A stretch of DNA of 64,000 nucleotides from Aquatica leii. Taxonomy: Eukaryota; Arthropoda; Insecta; Coleoptera; Lampyridae. Shown in pieces: positions 34,491 to 48,152 of this stretch (the first letter of the stretch is position 1; every line of letters begins with the position of its first letter). The DNA lies in the NCBI GenBank assembly GCA_035610365.1, contig CM069432.1:111123529-111187528 (forward strand), written 5' to 3'. The position numbers and the translations under genes were made by a program. Under the pieces are notes generated by a model. The model saw only the letters and a program-made list of their open reading frames with translations, had not been told where the DNA came from and did no database searches.

Positions 34491-36745
34491 CGCACACAAA
34501 GTTTTTTTAATAAATCGGAAATAAATTGAAAGGTTAGTTTTGGGCATACAGTATGTCATACAACATTATCATGAAATTTTAGTTGAAATTAAAATATGTA
34601 TGTGATAGTAAATAGAATACTTTGTTTCAAATAACGAAATTGAGGAATTCTAATAAGTAGTCTGAAACATTTTCACTCAATTTATTTGTTCCTTAATGTG
34701 GAAGTTAAATGCCGATTAAAGTAACAGATTTATCATTAATCGGACCGTCACAAACTATTAAAAAAAGTTTAAAACGAACTACAGATCATCATATAGTAAC
34801 TCCAGAAGCAATGTTCGGTTTCTGCTCTAATGAAATTCTTGGCATAAAAATTAGTTTTTTGTATCGAGTGTGAATGTTCAAGCTGCTGTAACATATGTAT
34901 TAATAAGATAATAACATAAAAAAGTACAATACTTTAATATAGTTTAGGTTTCTCACTGTCACAGCTAGTTGATACCGTAAAGGTATTCAGTTTTCCGTAA
35001 TTGTGATGCTGTCAATATCGTTAAGCCAATAAGCTAAGCTTTCTAAGAAAATATAATGTTTTATTTCAAAAAATTCAATATACAATTTTAATGAAAATGA
35101 AAACGTAATATCACGTTTAAAAAACATTCAACCTATTTGCTATACTATAAGATACAAACAAAATAGATAAAACTACACTAAATATATAGAAAACAAACAT
35201 GTAGTGTTTTATGAATTTTCACACAAAAAAGTAACCAATTGCAAATAATATTTTTAACCTTTTAAAATTACTAAGATATTTGCTTTAAAAAACCAAGTGT
35301 ATAGGCACTAAGAATGTGACAACAACAAGACGACCAATTTAGCCTGAAAAACGCGATTAAATCTAATTTCAAGCATTTTTTTTGTACAAAAAGTGGGTTT
35401 TTTGATCAGTTGTTGGGTTTATTCTTTTTAGGATATGTAAACTTATATTCTGAATAACATTAGGTGCTTACATTAAACGACCAAGACACTAGAGTCAGTT
35501 AAAAATCACTGAAAATAAGTTAAAAAACGTATTTTTAGCAGCGCGTCATTGTTGATCGGTATTGAATAAATTTTCGTTGTGCATTCAAAAAAAGCATAAA
35601 AATTATGTATTTCAATTTGGTCAGATGAAAACGGGCGTTCATCAAAACTAAATGTGCGTAGATTTCTTTTTTAGGACTCTGAAATAAGTCAGTTTTTACT
35701 TTTAGCCGATTTCATATGACATGACTCAAACTTTATAAAAATATCTTATTTCTGGTAAGAAGTGGATTAACTGTTTGTCTTAATTATTGTAAATTGTCAT
35801 CATAATTACTTAAAAACTCTGTGTCGATTTTAAAATTTATGACTGTAAGTTTTGTTTCTCTTTCTGCTGCGACAATTTTTTTTTTCAATTTTGTTTGTAA
35901 AAGCTTTGTGTTGGTAAAACCAAATTTGATTTTTTTTAATTGTACAGTGTTATCTGCAAAATTATCATAACTTTCCTAAATTATTTCACGAGAAGTAATA
36001 TTTTCCAATTGATTCTACAAAACTCTTTCAGACTACTAAAAAATTTCCATGCTTCTAAGAATTTTTACACTACAAAACGAGATTCTTACATTGTTTTTAA
36101 AGATTTTTAGTAAAAGAAAAAAAATATATGAGAAATGCTAATATCATATCCTAAGACATACCTTTTTCGTTATAACGTTTTTATTAAATGTATGTATTTA
36201 TGTTTCAAATTATTTTATAGGTATCACATCATGAATGAACCAACAAATCATTCTTATAACTTTAAAGTTTCTTAGCTACCTATATTGTACTTTTGATCCA
36301 AATCTCTTTAGAGGTTTTCAAATAATTTTTTCAATACTTTAATTTTAATTTAATAGTTATAAAAGTACCACATTCTACATATGTACGTACAAGCATCACG
36401 TAGAAATTGCAAACGTTTTTAAAAATCAACTTCCGATTTTTGACTAAAACCGTTTGTATTGTTTTTGTGAAAAATTATTAAAACGTGATGATACTCAAAA
36501 AGTGCATAAAATTTATACTAAAGTAAAATACACTTAGAGTATACGTTTACTGCTTGTTATTAAGCCCATCCAACGTTGTCGCATGTTGGGCTACACAACG
36601 TACCGTCCGTGTCTGTAGACAGTTTGTATATAAAAGCGACCTCTGCAGCGACTAACTCTGAACTATTTTATATATAATGCAGATATAAACGGTACAATAT
36701 GAAACCCGGCCAAATTTTTGGATTTACACGTTTTGATGCTTATAT

Positions 36746-36890
36746 AATCGTATTTTGATTATATACACATGGATACGTAGATGAGCCCGAAACCGGGCTT
36801 AATAGCGTTTCTTCGGGCTAAAGAGCGTAGCGTTTATATATTCTACGGGCTCAACAGCAACCGGTTTATATGTCTATATTTATTTTTACC
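36746..36890 (+). repeat. Structured 145-bp repeat, copy 2
   Basis: Contains GAGCCCG (36783-36789) and three CGGGCT motifs (36794, 36814, 36846). The first forms a tight hairpin AGCCCG-AAAC-CGGGCT and the last a longer-range pairing (GAGCCCG with CGGGCTC). The sequence is much richer in G and C than the surrounding DNA. It is not a recognised RNA family. Confidence 0.8.
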
Positions 36891-39159
36891 GTCGTTTATA
36901 AAAATATAGTTTATACCTATTGCGGTTAAGATGAGAATACGTGTATTTTTTAAAGCAATTACAATTTGGAATAAGAGAATTAAAATTGTACGAGAAACGT
37001 CGTAACTCTTGTCTATTATTTGCTTCATTTAAGTACTCGGAGTGCATCACAAAACTAGAATCGTATTCTCAGTTGACCATTAAATTTCTGAGTCGTAATT
37101 GTACATTGGAAATGATTAAGATCGTGTTTGTTGATTACGGGCTTAGCAATAGTCCATGTTTCAGCTTTAGTGTTAGAAAACGTAAATTTGTCTTTGTAAG
37201 CAGAAATGTTAACCAACCGAAGGAAAACAAATAGGAAATTGCTAACCTAGCTGACATAAATATAAAACATTAATCGCACTACCTTTATAGAATTTGAAAT
37301 TTATAGCTAGTTTGAATGTACCTATGTAAAAAGTTTTTGTTTACATAAACGTAAGCATAAATGTTTTACGCTTCCTAAAAGTATTGCCGATCAACTGATA
37401 AAACTTGACTAAAATTTTAAAAAGTTTTAACAACGCCGCTACCTTAATATATTGTGATACATTTAATATTATTACGACAAAGGTGCTGATGTAACCTGTC
37501 TCGTTCTAGCTTTACTGTTACAAAAGCACTTCACATCTGCTTGACTTCTGAACTTTTGTGCAAAATTTTATGTTCTTACAAGATCCCTTTGTTAAGTTTT
37601 TGTCAGCTTATCGTGTCTCTTTGTTACCACTCATGTTTTGATTTTGTAACGTTACTTTTTAAAACACATTTTTTGCTAGTTTGCCTTAAAAACGTATTTT
37701 CTAAGTAGTTACTACATTATTGTAGAAACTAAAAATATTGTATAGAACTTAAAATCAATACTAGGTAGGTTTTCATTAAATACAAGGTCGTGTGCTTCAT
37801 GAACTTGAAAGGGCAAGCAGTCAGTATACATATGTCAACGTACTTTTTATTTTTTGTTTAATTAATGACTGCATTGCATAACAGCTTAAATTAATTAATT
37901 TATATTTTCAAACCACTGTAGTATAAGTTTAAATTGAATATGCTCACAATGTGAAAATTATGAAAACTATTAAATAATAACACGCAACTGTTTTATGTGA
38001 TTTAATATACAACTTTAAAGTAAATGTTAGGCGTTTTTTGTTACATTTGACAAAAATTGACTTGGAATTTTAATCGAAACCGATTATGTAAAGATAAAAC
38101 ACACGCTATACTTAGAGTTGGTATATTCACGTAAAACTAAAGCAAGCCTGTAAAGTAATAGAATTTGTTGACATATTTGTTCCATCTAAAAACACTTTAA
38201 TTTGAATATTTTATAAATTGTTTGCAGAAATGGTTTCCGCAAATTGAATTTTTTTTAACTTAAATTTAAATGCAAATTTAAATTAGGTTATACATATAAC
38301 ATATTTTTGTTATAATTTTTAAACTAAAAGAAAAAATTATTTATAACAAAATGATACAATTATTTTTTTGTTTAGAAGATTGATTATTAATTAAAAGTTT
38401 ATATGGTATGTTTTTGTAATATTATTTTTTTTGACGTTTATCTTTTAGTTTGTAGATGCGTATACATATCTATTTGTTTCAACGTTTTCTCGTACCTATG
38501 CATAAAATAGAATGTGTAACTGTTTTAGCGATTAGATAGAGTGAATGCGTTATTGTTTAATTCCAACTTGCGCGAGAACAATCAGCTGATTTGCTCCAGT
38601 CTACTATGAAAAAGTTAGACCACTTTTATAAATGGTGCGTGTATGCTATAATTTATACAAGATAACTAAAATAAAAAGAATTTAATTTGTTTTAGCGGTA
38701 ATACTTCATTGTTATTTATATTGAAGTAACACCAAGAAAAATTAAGTCCAAATAAGTGAAAAATATGAAAGGAAACTCCAAACTTACTTTTTGGATTTAC
38801 CAAGTAAACTAGCTGCATCGACATTGTGGACAAAGTACTCAATGCTTGAATCAACTTTTTATTTATACATATTAGAGAATGTAGAAAAGAGTACTTTTTT
38901 TTAATGAAACCAAAAATTAGAAACGAACAATTAAAAACTTGCCATCTTAATAAGATTTTGAACGAATAAATGCAGTTACTACGAACTCATTAATTGGTTG
39001 ATTGATGTTAAAAATAATATTTACTTGTGTGACTTATAATAATAAAATAAGTAAAACATGATAAACCAAATACGCATAGTTTTGTATTTATTTATTCAAA
39101 TCGATTTAATAATGGTTCTTTTTTATTCCGGTAATGATGCAGTAAGGATGTGAATGATA

Positions 39160-40519
39160 TTGATTGATTTAATCTTGCTTTTCCCCATTCTCATCAGACC
39201 ATGAGTCCTCATCTGATGAGTCGTTGACATTAAAGGTTAAAGATTCGCAATAAACGTCTATTATCTGTTCTTTTTCTACATATCCTTCTTCAATTTCTTT
39301 GACATGCCGACATACTTGTGACCATTCTTTTACATCTACACAACAAACAATCTACAAATAATGCATCAACGGGGTATTCCTTATTGATTGTATTATTTAT
39401 TAGTATTAAATTATACAGTTCTGCTTTTGATTTTTCTTCGTACATAATAGCACGTTTATTTAGCCACAATTTCACTCTGCTTGTCTATTATTAAAATTGG
39501 AAGTTTTAACTGTCAAAACATTATGGTAACATGCATTATCCATAACCACTACAGAATTTTTCAAAAGATTGGGATTAATTGGGATTAATTGATGTTCCAA
39601 CCAACAATTATAATTATTAAAATTCATTTCGTCATAGTAGTCTTCACTTTTTTAACCAGATTTAAATATCAATAGCGCATTATTAACAAATCCATTATTA
39701 CTACCAGCATGTACAATAATTAACTGTTTATCCTTAAATATTAGGCATTTCAGCCCTTGATTTGATTTATCAGTTCATTGGTAAGAAGTTGTATGGGAAG
39801 CGTTAATAGAAGTTGCATCCATATAAATCATGGGACGTCCTTCCAACAGCATAGAATTATTAGTGGTTTTTTTCCATTTAAAAAAAATATATTTTTAACC
39901 TTCAATGCAAATTCAAAAATTACGATTTTTTTACAAAACATAATCAAATCTATTTATTTTAGTAAAAGTAGAACATCGAGTAAATCAAAGAATGTAATTA
40001 TTATACCTGAATCCTAGTTTTTTAAAGAATTTTCTGAATAAAGTTTCTTTGCCAAAAAAGCCAATGGTGTCATCATCCTTAATTTACTCGTAAATTGCCT
40101 TCAAAGTAGGCCTTCGTACATCAGTAAGATGGGAATTGTAAAATTGTTAACAATTCTTCGTATAATTTGTTCAGCACAATTGTCTACGGTTGATTTAGGA
40201 GATTATGAAATTTTTTTCTCGGTGATTTAAATGTACATAGTTTGTTCGCCAGTTTTAATTAACTTGCATTTTCACACAATACGTACTACAGTAGCTCGTG
40301 AAACTCTTCTTGCTTAAACAACCGTATCGATAAGATTGCGTACAAAATAAAAGTAAATTATTAAATGTATGTAATGCATAACTTAACAATTACCTTTTTT
40401 ATTTCTTTCTTTAAAATACGAATAAACATTCCATACTATTGTCTTAAATTCTTTAGGATATATGCTTTTTTTTGTAGCCGAAGATGCAGCAGCGCTTATT
40501 TTGCATTTATTAGACATGC
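39160..40519 (-). pseudogene. DDE transposase (Tc1/IS630-like, DDE_3), decayed
   Basis: Read from the ATG at about 40519 leftwards: N-terminus SNKCKISAAASS..., YPKEFKTIVWNVYSYFKE, HTH (ARRVSRATVVRIV, about 40300-40263), KSTVDNCAEQIIRRIVN, then GFFGKETLFRKFFKKLGFR (about 40060-40005). A GTATAA boundary after LGFR and a T-rich tract before KKTTNNSMLLE suggest an intron at about 39890-40010. The catalytic core has the first Asp in RPMIYMDATSINASHT (about 39830) and the second in NSVVVMDNACYHN (about 39540), then KAELYNLILINNT. The third acidic segment (family NPIE) is deleted: the frame jumps to WSQVCRHVKEIEEGY and an acidic tail SSDEDSWSDENGE. Stops and frameshifts confirm it is dead. I know this type from arthropod genomes; no exact family name is claimed. 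Confidence 0.8.
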
Positions 40520-41365
40520 TATCATCAAACTTGAATCGTCACAAAATCAATCACAAGAAATATTTTACTTATTTGTAACTTAATAATACAAACAGCAGAG
40601 TTTTGAAAATAACTGGTTGTAGTTTTCCTTATAGATCCGGGAAACAATAATAAGAACGAATAAGTATACGGAAAGAAGCAATCAAAACAATTAAAATGGC
40701 GATTACTGGTTGACGTTTTTAGTTTGATCTATAATTCGTTTCAATGCAGAAAATCTTTATTTATCGCACTTGCACGTACGAATTTAAAGATCTGCGCAAG
40801 GATCATCAAATAACGCATTTACTCTAGATGTTTTTAGATTACCTGTTGCTCAAGTTATATTAATATAGGATGTGACTTTTCAATTTAAATATATTTGTTA
40901 GATGAATTTGAGATTCCAGTTAAAACATTTTTGAAAGTTACAACCGTTTATGTTTTATATATAAAAATATTTTTTTATCACTTTCGGTTACATCAAACTC
41001 GACGTCAACATTCTTATTTTAAATATAATTCTATTTTTTTTTCTTAAATTTAATGTCAATTTTTGACAATTTTATTCAGATTACCTTATCTCAAAAAGTT
41101 TAACACTTATTGAAATAAATAGACTTCAATAAAAGTCCTTCCAAACAGTTTTTATTAACAAGCAGATATGAAACAAAACTATATGTAAACATTTTTATGT
41201 TTTAATATAAAAATATAACTTAATTAAGCATTAGTGATAATGTATTAGTTGTTTAGTATGTACTACTTTAAGTCAACTAGAACACTTTGTATATTATTAG
41301 ACAAGATGGGTGACAAAAGCTTTATATTTATATACATATAAGCTATCAGCAATTATTTCAATGTA
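40520..41365. other. Unassigned AT-rich sequence
   Basis: Nothing recognisable. Confidence 0.5.
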
Positions 41366-41445
41366 ATAGCGAAGGCTTCCACGGCCGGAATCTATACTAA
41401 GATAAGAATGTCTTCCGGGTTTGGACTGTGTCTAATCTTAGTATA
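41366..41445 (+). repeat. Inverted-repeat flank, left
   Basis: AGCGAAGGCTTCCACGGCCG then TATACTAAGATAAGAATGTC and TTCCGGGTTTGGACTGTGTC. It is an inverted match to 43463-43538. It also carries an 11-bp hairpin of its own: TATACTAAGAT (41393) against ATCTTAGTATA (about 41435). Confidence 0.85.
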
Positions 41446-42330
41446 ATTATTTCAATTATTAATCGGATTATTATTTTTCTACATTAGACTAATTAGGTTG
41501 CAATTATTGGCTTTTGACATAATTTATTCAATTTAAGTCCAATTTAAAAGCAAGTAAATTATGTATTTGTTTTAAAACGAATAAAAATGGTTGCTGAATA
41601 AATTCTTAGCAATATTTTACCAGTCCTAATTGCACAAGTATAACATAGTTTTTTTTCAACGGCTATAAGCTACTTAACAATGAAAAAACCGTAGTATTAA
41701 GCAATATAATGCTTACTATGTATTATCAATAAATTTAATATAAAAACATATTTAATTACTTATCGCAAAGAGTTTTCCATAAATGTTTTTAACGACGTTA
41801 AAGTAAACTGTCACACTACATTTAGGTACGTCAAAAAATTATTTATTTTTGGTACATTCATTATTATAGAGATTATCAAAATCTCAAAATGTCTTATTTT
41901 TGTTGCATTTTATATAAAAGTTGGTAACTGTTTCTATTACTGTGCAAAAAACTGGTGTGGCCACCACACGACTTTCCTATAAGGAATGATAAAGAAATGT
42001 ATTTTTATAAGGTTATTGTTAAAGCTTAACTTTCGATTCTAAAAATAGCATGTATTTGAAACCGCTCTCGGTTTAAAGTTTGTAAACATTAAGTGTTAGT
42101 CAGTGTTAAACTGAATCTGCACACATGCAGTTTGTATTATAAGGAAATAAATGTTTTATTTTTTTATACATATTTCTTCAACAATTCAGTGCACTCGATA
42201 AATATTATACGTAACTATTATGTTGTCATAAAACCACTTTGAAGTGATATGTTTGTATTAAAAACGATTAGTAAATCGCTAATTAACCAGACTTTTGTGC
42301 AACCGGCTATTTATTTTTTCTAAAAAAAAA

Positions 42331-42777
42331 TCGTCGCAGGCAGGATTCAAACCTAGATTATATAATGGAAATCACTTTAAATTATAAATTAAATATCTAA
42401 TAAACTGTCAATTTTAGAAAAAAATTATGTGAATACATTGTAGGGAAGAATTATCTTTATAAGAAACTATAAAAATAATTCGAATAAATTACATTCGTAC
42501 AAAATTATATAAGAAAAACTATTCAAAATGACAGATACACCTACTTTCGGTATCTTTATCAGATCTATCTTTTGATAAAGCCGAGAGCATATGAAAATCC
42601 AGCTCTATACCAAATTTCAAGTTACTAGGACTTTTGGTTCGAGAGTTATCGTCGGTACATCGTTACACACAGACACACACGCACACACACACTCAAAATT
42701 TTTTTTTCAAAAATATTTTTTTCTGACTTAGGAGACCTTGAAACGCAAACTTATGCAAAAAAAATATTTTTTTTAAA
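42331..42777 (+). mobile_element. SINE-like unit 1 with (AC)n
   Basis: Starts TCGTCGCAGGCAGGATTCAA, where GGATTCAAACC resembles a tRNA-type B box. The body has CAAGTTACTAGGACTTTTGG and TTCGAGAGTTATCGTCGGTA, followed by a short (AC)n and GGAGACCTTGAAACG. It lacks the final hairpin tail seen in unit 2 and joins unit 2 directly. Confidence 0.6.
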
Positions 42778-43111
42778 TCGTCGCAGGCAGGATTCAAACC
42801 TAGACTATAAGATGAAATTCACTTTAAATTGTAAATTAAATATCTAATAAACTGTTAATAACAGAAAAAAATTTTATTTGAATAAATTGTTAGGAAGTAT
42901 TGTCTCAATAAGAAACTATAAAAATAATTCGAATAATTTACATTCGTACAAAATTATATAAGAAAAACTGTTAAAAATTGCGAATACACTCACTTCCAGT
43001 TTCTTTATCAGACCCATCTTTTGATAGAACAGAGAGAATATAAAAAGTTAGCTCCATACTAAATTTCAAGCTACTAGGACTTTTGGTTCGAGAGTTATCG
43101 TGGGTACAACG

Positions 43112-43178
<67 letters not shown>

Positions 43179-43300
43179 TTTTTTGTCAAAAATACGTTTT
43201 TCTGATTCAGGAGACCTTGAAACGTTAAATTCTTCAAAAAAAATTTTTTTTAAAAAAATTGCGATTGCTATACTTTCCGTATAGTAAAGTAAAAAAGTTG
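42778..43300 (+). mobile_element. SINE-like unit 2 with (AC)n and hairpin tail
   Basis: Direct copy of unit 1 (spacing 447 bp) with the same B-box-like start, body and long (AC)n. It ends with GCGATTGCTATACTTTCCG, TATAGTAAAGTA and an A-rich run. A 3' hairpin tail like this commonly matches the tail of the LINE that mobilises a SINE; that partner is not in the window. The A box was not recognised. Confidence 0.6.
43114..43174. repeat. (AC)n microsatellite
   Basis: About 60 bp of uninterrupted AC dinucleotides within SINE-like unit 2. Confidence 0.98.
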
Positions 43301-43462
43301 TATTTATATTTAAAGATACAAAATTACTTTGTTTTTTTTATATATTAAAATAGTTTATGTTTTAAACAAACGTTTCATGTATATCTCTTTTAATTTTTTT
43401 ATTATAAATTACTTTGCACTAGTTGTTAATGTTGCAAGTTAGTTGTAACTAATTGTATATGG

Positions 43463-43538
43463 TTACGACATTGACACGGTTCAAACCCGGAAGACGTTCT
43501 TATCTTAGTATACACTCCTGCCGTCTAAACCTTTGCTA
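43463..43538 (-). repeat. Inverted-repeat flank, right
   Basis: Reverse complement of the left flank with about 80% identity by eye: GACACGGTTCAAACCCGGAA, GACGTTCTTATCTTAGTATA, CCTTTGCTACT. On the plus strand GGTTCAAACCCGG resembles a tRNA/Pol III B box. The pair encloses 2 kb including two SINE-like units. Confidence 0.8.
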
Positions 43539-46500
43539 CTACAAATAATATTGATTATTAGTACGTGAGTTACTATTTTATTTTTTTTATTCTAAAGAAT
43601 TTTAACATACGATATACTACTGCAAGAAAAATAATTATAGTTTGTTTATTAAATAACACTATAAATTGTATTTAAAAAGTAGAAGAATGATCTAGATTAC
43701 ACAGCATTAGTTTAAATCTTAAAAAATGTTATATTTATTTAATATAGTACATAGTTACGTTAACTGTAATTTGATAATCTTGGACTTGGTTGAAAACCGT
43801 TAGTATTAATATATTGTATGATAAGAAATCAAATTTCCTGACTATAAAAATTCTTGTTTACTAATGTAGCCTTTAGCTACGAATTTAATGATTTGTAATT
43901 ACTGAATCCATTTATTTATACAAGAACTACATATTATATTTAACATGACAAAAACAAAATATACACATTACAAAAAAAATATTCTAATTAAAATGATTTA
44001 TATAATCCTGTATAACATTTTGGTAGACAAAATTTCAATAAAACACCAAATAATTCAGAAAGAGTGCGTAATAAATACATAAAATTTTGTTTTTTATTAA
44101 TTTTAGTTATAATTTTAAAGATAATCAACAAAATAATATTTAAAAAACGATTTACAGTTTTCTTTCTCTTTAAGTTCAAATTTAGATGTTTTAGTCATAT
44201 TTTTTTTACTGCAATAAATATTTTGTTTGTCAAATTAACTGAATAATTTAACAAAAAACATACGTAGACAGTAAAGTGTCGTAGCTACAGATTGAGAAGT
44301 TTGAAGCAAGCAAAATCTGCGCGTCTCTTTTTTTCTTGCAAGAGTTTTAACCAAATATTTTGTTTTCTAATCTTTATCTTATTATTTCAATTTTAAACAT
44401 TATTTAATGACAAATCATTTTAAATATAAAATATATTCAAACAGTAACATTAAATTAATCAACATGATGTTATAAACTACCTACGTTAAGAATCTAGTAA
44501 TTTATTTAACGAGTTCCTATGTAAATTAGGGGTTTTTTCCCAAAAAGAAATTTTTAAACCTCAATGAACAAGAGCTTTAAACTTAGTTTGACGCAGTATA
44601 CATCAATTGCATAAAGTCACATTGAATTTACATAGATTGTGCGCAAAATTTCCTGTTTGAGTGGGATTCAGCATGGTGGGATCAAATTCGAGTCGATACT
44701 TTTAATCTTTTTTATAAATTCTTTTTTGGAGCTTAAATAATGCTTGATTCTATAAATAAGGGCAGTAAACTTCTGAACACATTCAATCTTTGCTTCGACA
44801 AAAAAATTTAATGGGATCGTCGATGCGAATATTTCATTCATTGTCAAAATCAATAACGGAATTTTTCGAACCACACACAAAACACTTCATTTGATAGACT
44901 ACTATTTTCATCTTTGTCACATAGAATGAGGCGCGCAACACTTTTTTGTTACTCACCACAACAGCGCTGAAAACATTTGAAACCTAGGCAATCATGATTC
45001 TGACAAACTTTTGTTAAGGCAACCTAATACTGTTGGTAGAGAATAAACTACTTTTCATTTGATTCTGATGAAATTCTATTATATAACCGATGATAGCATA
45101 TTAATAATGCTTGCTCACTTGCTTATACCTGTCCAATTCCAATTGCTTGTGTCATATTCTCTTAGCTAACACTCGATTATTATAAATAACAAATGAGGAA
45201 AATTGATCAAAAAATTAATTAGAATTTGTATTATTTAAGAGCATTGGTACGCGATTATGTATATATCTGTTATCTTACATATATAATCTTTGTCATTGTC
45301 AAATAACCAATGAGCGTATATATTTCTAATATAGGAGTAGACTATAATAGATTTTAATTATATATTACAACAGAACTATTGTGTATATGAAAAAAAAACT
45401 AAGTATCAATTATTACATTTATTCTCATCCGTTCTAATAAAGATAGAGAAACATTTAAGATTGTATGTACGTTTATACGACTACTCATTACAATTAGAAT
45501 TTATAACAACTTACAACGTTTATATAAATACTTTTTGGTATTAAATGTATTTTTAATGAACGTTGACATGTAACAAGTTGATTAATCATTATTTGCATTT
45601 TGTCGTATTAGACCAAAACTAGATAACACCTTATTAAACACGTAGTACCTGCCTGTAAAGCAATTTCATAGGAAAGGTAGTTATGTCCTGCATACTTTTT
45701 ATTTGTATTATTTAATTAAATTAAATAATAGCAAAGATCAATGTTTTTATTAATATTTTTTGTAAAGCGTAGAAATTTGTATTATAGTAAAAACATCAAA
45801 TAATTGAGTTTGTGAAAATTTTAAAGTAACAAATTGTAAGGTAGTAAGCTGACATTATTGTTTAATACAATCTAATTCTAACAATTATGCAGAACGACTT
45901 AGAATGATGGTTCTCTACACTGATCTTTAACAGTTAATGAGTTATATTTAGTAAAAATGTACATAATGTATACAGTAACCTAATAAACGTGCGAGTAGAC
46001 TTGCGTTAAAAAATTGTATAAGTAAAATATCCAAGAGAAAATGTTGAAATTAACTTTTAAGTAACCGCTATCTTAAATTAAAAAACATTTTTTCACAGAT
46101 ATGTAACTGTCAAAACTGTTACTCTCCACTTTTTTTTAAGTATAAAGAATGGGTAGTTTAAATTTCCATTAAAGAAATAGTCATGAAAATGACAGAAACG
46201 ACCATAGAGACTATATTTGTTCATGTATTAACACTTTTAATAATTTACCTATGCAACTGAAATTAGAATAAACAGCTTGTAAATGCAATTTAACGTTTTT
46301 TTCCAATGTTAATACCAGACAATTGTGTACTTCAGTATTAATACGTAAACAAATATATTTCCTATGGTTATTTCTGTTACAAATTGCAAACTAAATTTTT
46401 GACTTAGGCGTAAAGCGTAAAAGCGTAAAAAATTGGATTCTATTCTTTTAAATTTTAATTTGTTCATTTGAGGCAAATTTAAAAACAAGACAATTTTTAT

Positions 46501-48059
46501 CAAGATTTTGTTAACACTTCCTATAAATTCAAAAGAAATTCAAAACGTCACTGTTTGAATAATTTTCTAAATCGTTTTGCATAATTGTTAGAATTAGATT
46601 GTATTAAACAATGATATCTATTGACAAATTAGTGGCAAATATCATATGTATTACTCAGCCTACTGCCTGGAATATTGTTTTTAATTGAAATTTGTTTTAA
46701 TATCAATTTTTATAAGTCTTCAACGGTTAAAGATAGGTATAGGAAACCATTACACCAAATGATGCAGAATTTTGTTCAATAAAAAAAATTAGTTTTACGC
46801 ATCTAAAAGTTGTTAACTTTGGCATTGTATTTTGAACAATCTGTATGCGTATTACACCTTTACAAACTGTTGTTTAAAAGATGATAATTTTAATTAATAG
46901 TTATACAAATATTAATTTTTTACAGTTGATGTTACAAATGTGAAAGTTCTGAAAAACAACTAAATATTTCAAAAACCGTTGACTTTTGTGATAATGAGTT
47001 ATGAACAAAATACCTTTAAAATTATACGTACAATAAAAAAAATAATAAAAAGCAAAGCATTCTATTTAAAATAACAACATTGAAGTTACTTTCGGTATAA
47101 CCAGACGTAATACGTTCTTGAATATATTTAATTGTAAAGCCAATAAGAATTTACCTATTATAAAAAAGAATGAAAATTATATTATGATTAGAAGTACAAA
47201 AACTTTTAACGAACGGTTTACGTCAAAAACCCTGTATAATAAACAATAAACATCAATTTTCTAAGAAAATATATTTTAAAATTATTTAAATGACAAAAAA
47301 ATTTGTATCAATTCCAATAAGTAAAAAGTTTAACGCAGTTTGTACAATTTTTGCTTGCTTCTTGCTATAGTTCCAAAACAAAACGTTTTACAAAGAAATC
47401 ATTTTAATACCGAGATTTTAGTTTTATACTAATGGATTTTATTGAGCAGATATTGGTTTATCAACACAATCACAAAACGCACTGAAACAAATTTGTTCCA
47501 AGATTTAAATATAGTCACTGTGACGTGTGACAAAACTTTTTTTTAATAAAATGTGCTGAGTTTTCTAATTGGCTGTTTTTGAATTTCTATATAGTTCGTT
47601 TTTGAGATATTTGTTTACGCTATTTTTGCAATTATATGTGATTACATCTACTACACAAACCGCTTATTTAAAATTGGTCTTTATCAATGCAATTTAATAT
47701 AGTATTTTTATTAATTGTTAATTTGAACAAAGATGTATTTATTACATTTTAAAAAAATGTATATATACCTTAATTTATATGAAAATTGCTGTTTATAACA
47801 ATTTTTTTAATTTATTTTTGCGTTTGAAGATTTTATTGAGTATATTAAAAAGATTAATATTTTAAAGAAGTAAACGATAAACTGTTTTGATTACTACTTT
47901 AATACTTAAGGAAATGCATATTTTAAATAATACTAAAACGTTGAATAAAGTTGTGCAAGTATACTGCTAGACCATCAAGAACGAATAAATTGTAGAATAA
48001 ATTAAATTGTTTTAATAAAAAATAGTGGCAAGCAAGCCTCAAGAACAAACAAAGGTATC
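43539..48059. other. Long unassigned AT-rich stretch
   Basis: Some 4.5 kb in which I see no gene, RNA or repeat. Frames of 60-70 codons (43988-44246, 44668-44880, 46309-46503) have the composition of random AT-rich DNA. Confidence 0.5.
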
Positions 48060-48152
48060 TTTAAAACAAAGTAACGTATGTATGGGTGGTAAAAAAGAAG
48101 AGTTCATACCAAGAAAATGTAAAACGAAAACTGTTCCAAGAAATTCAATATT

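Larger units (their letters stand above)
33806..39159. other. Long unassigned AT-rich stretch
   Basis: No convincing gene over 5.3 kb. The longest frame (36941-37234, 97 codons) has no ATG at its start and resembles nothing I know. Apart from the repeat pair listed separately, a less AT-rich patch lies at 36565-36660. Upstream control of a distant host gene cannot be judged from sequence alone. Confidence 0.5.

Noticed and set aside
36941..37234. 97-codon frame as a possible host exon
   Set aside because: No ATG at its start, no recognised motif, no splice context that I can defend.
43114..43174. Tandem repeats as a CRISPR array
   Set aside because: This is a plain (AC)n microsatellite. No direct repeat with unique spacers exists anywhere in the window, and the genome is eukaryotic.
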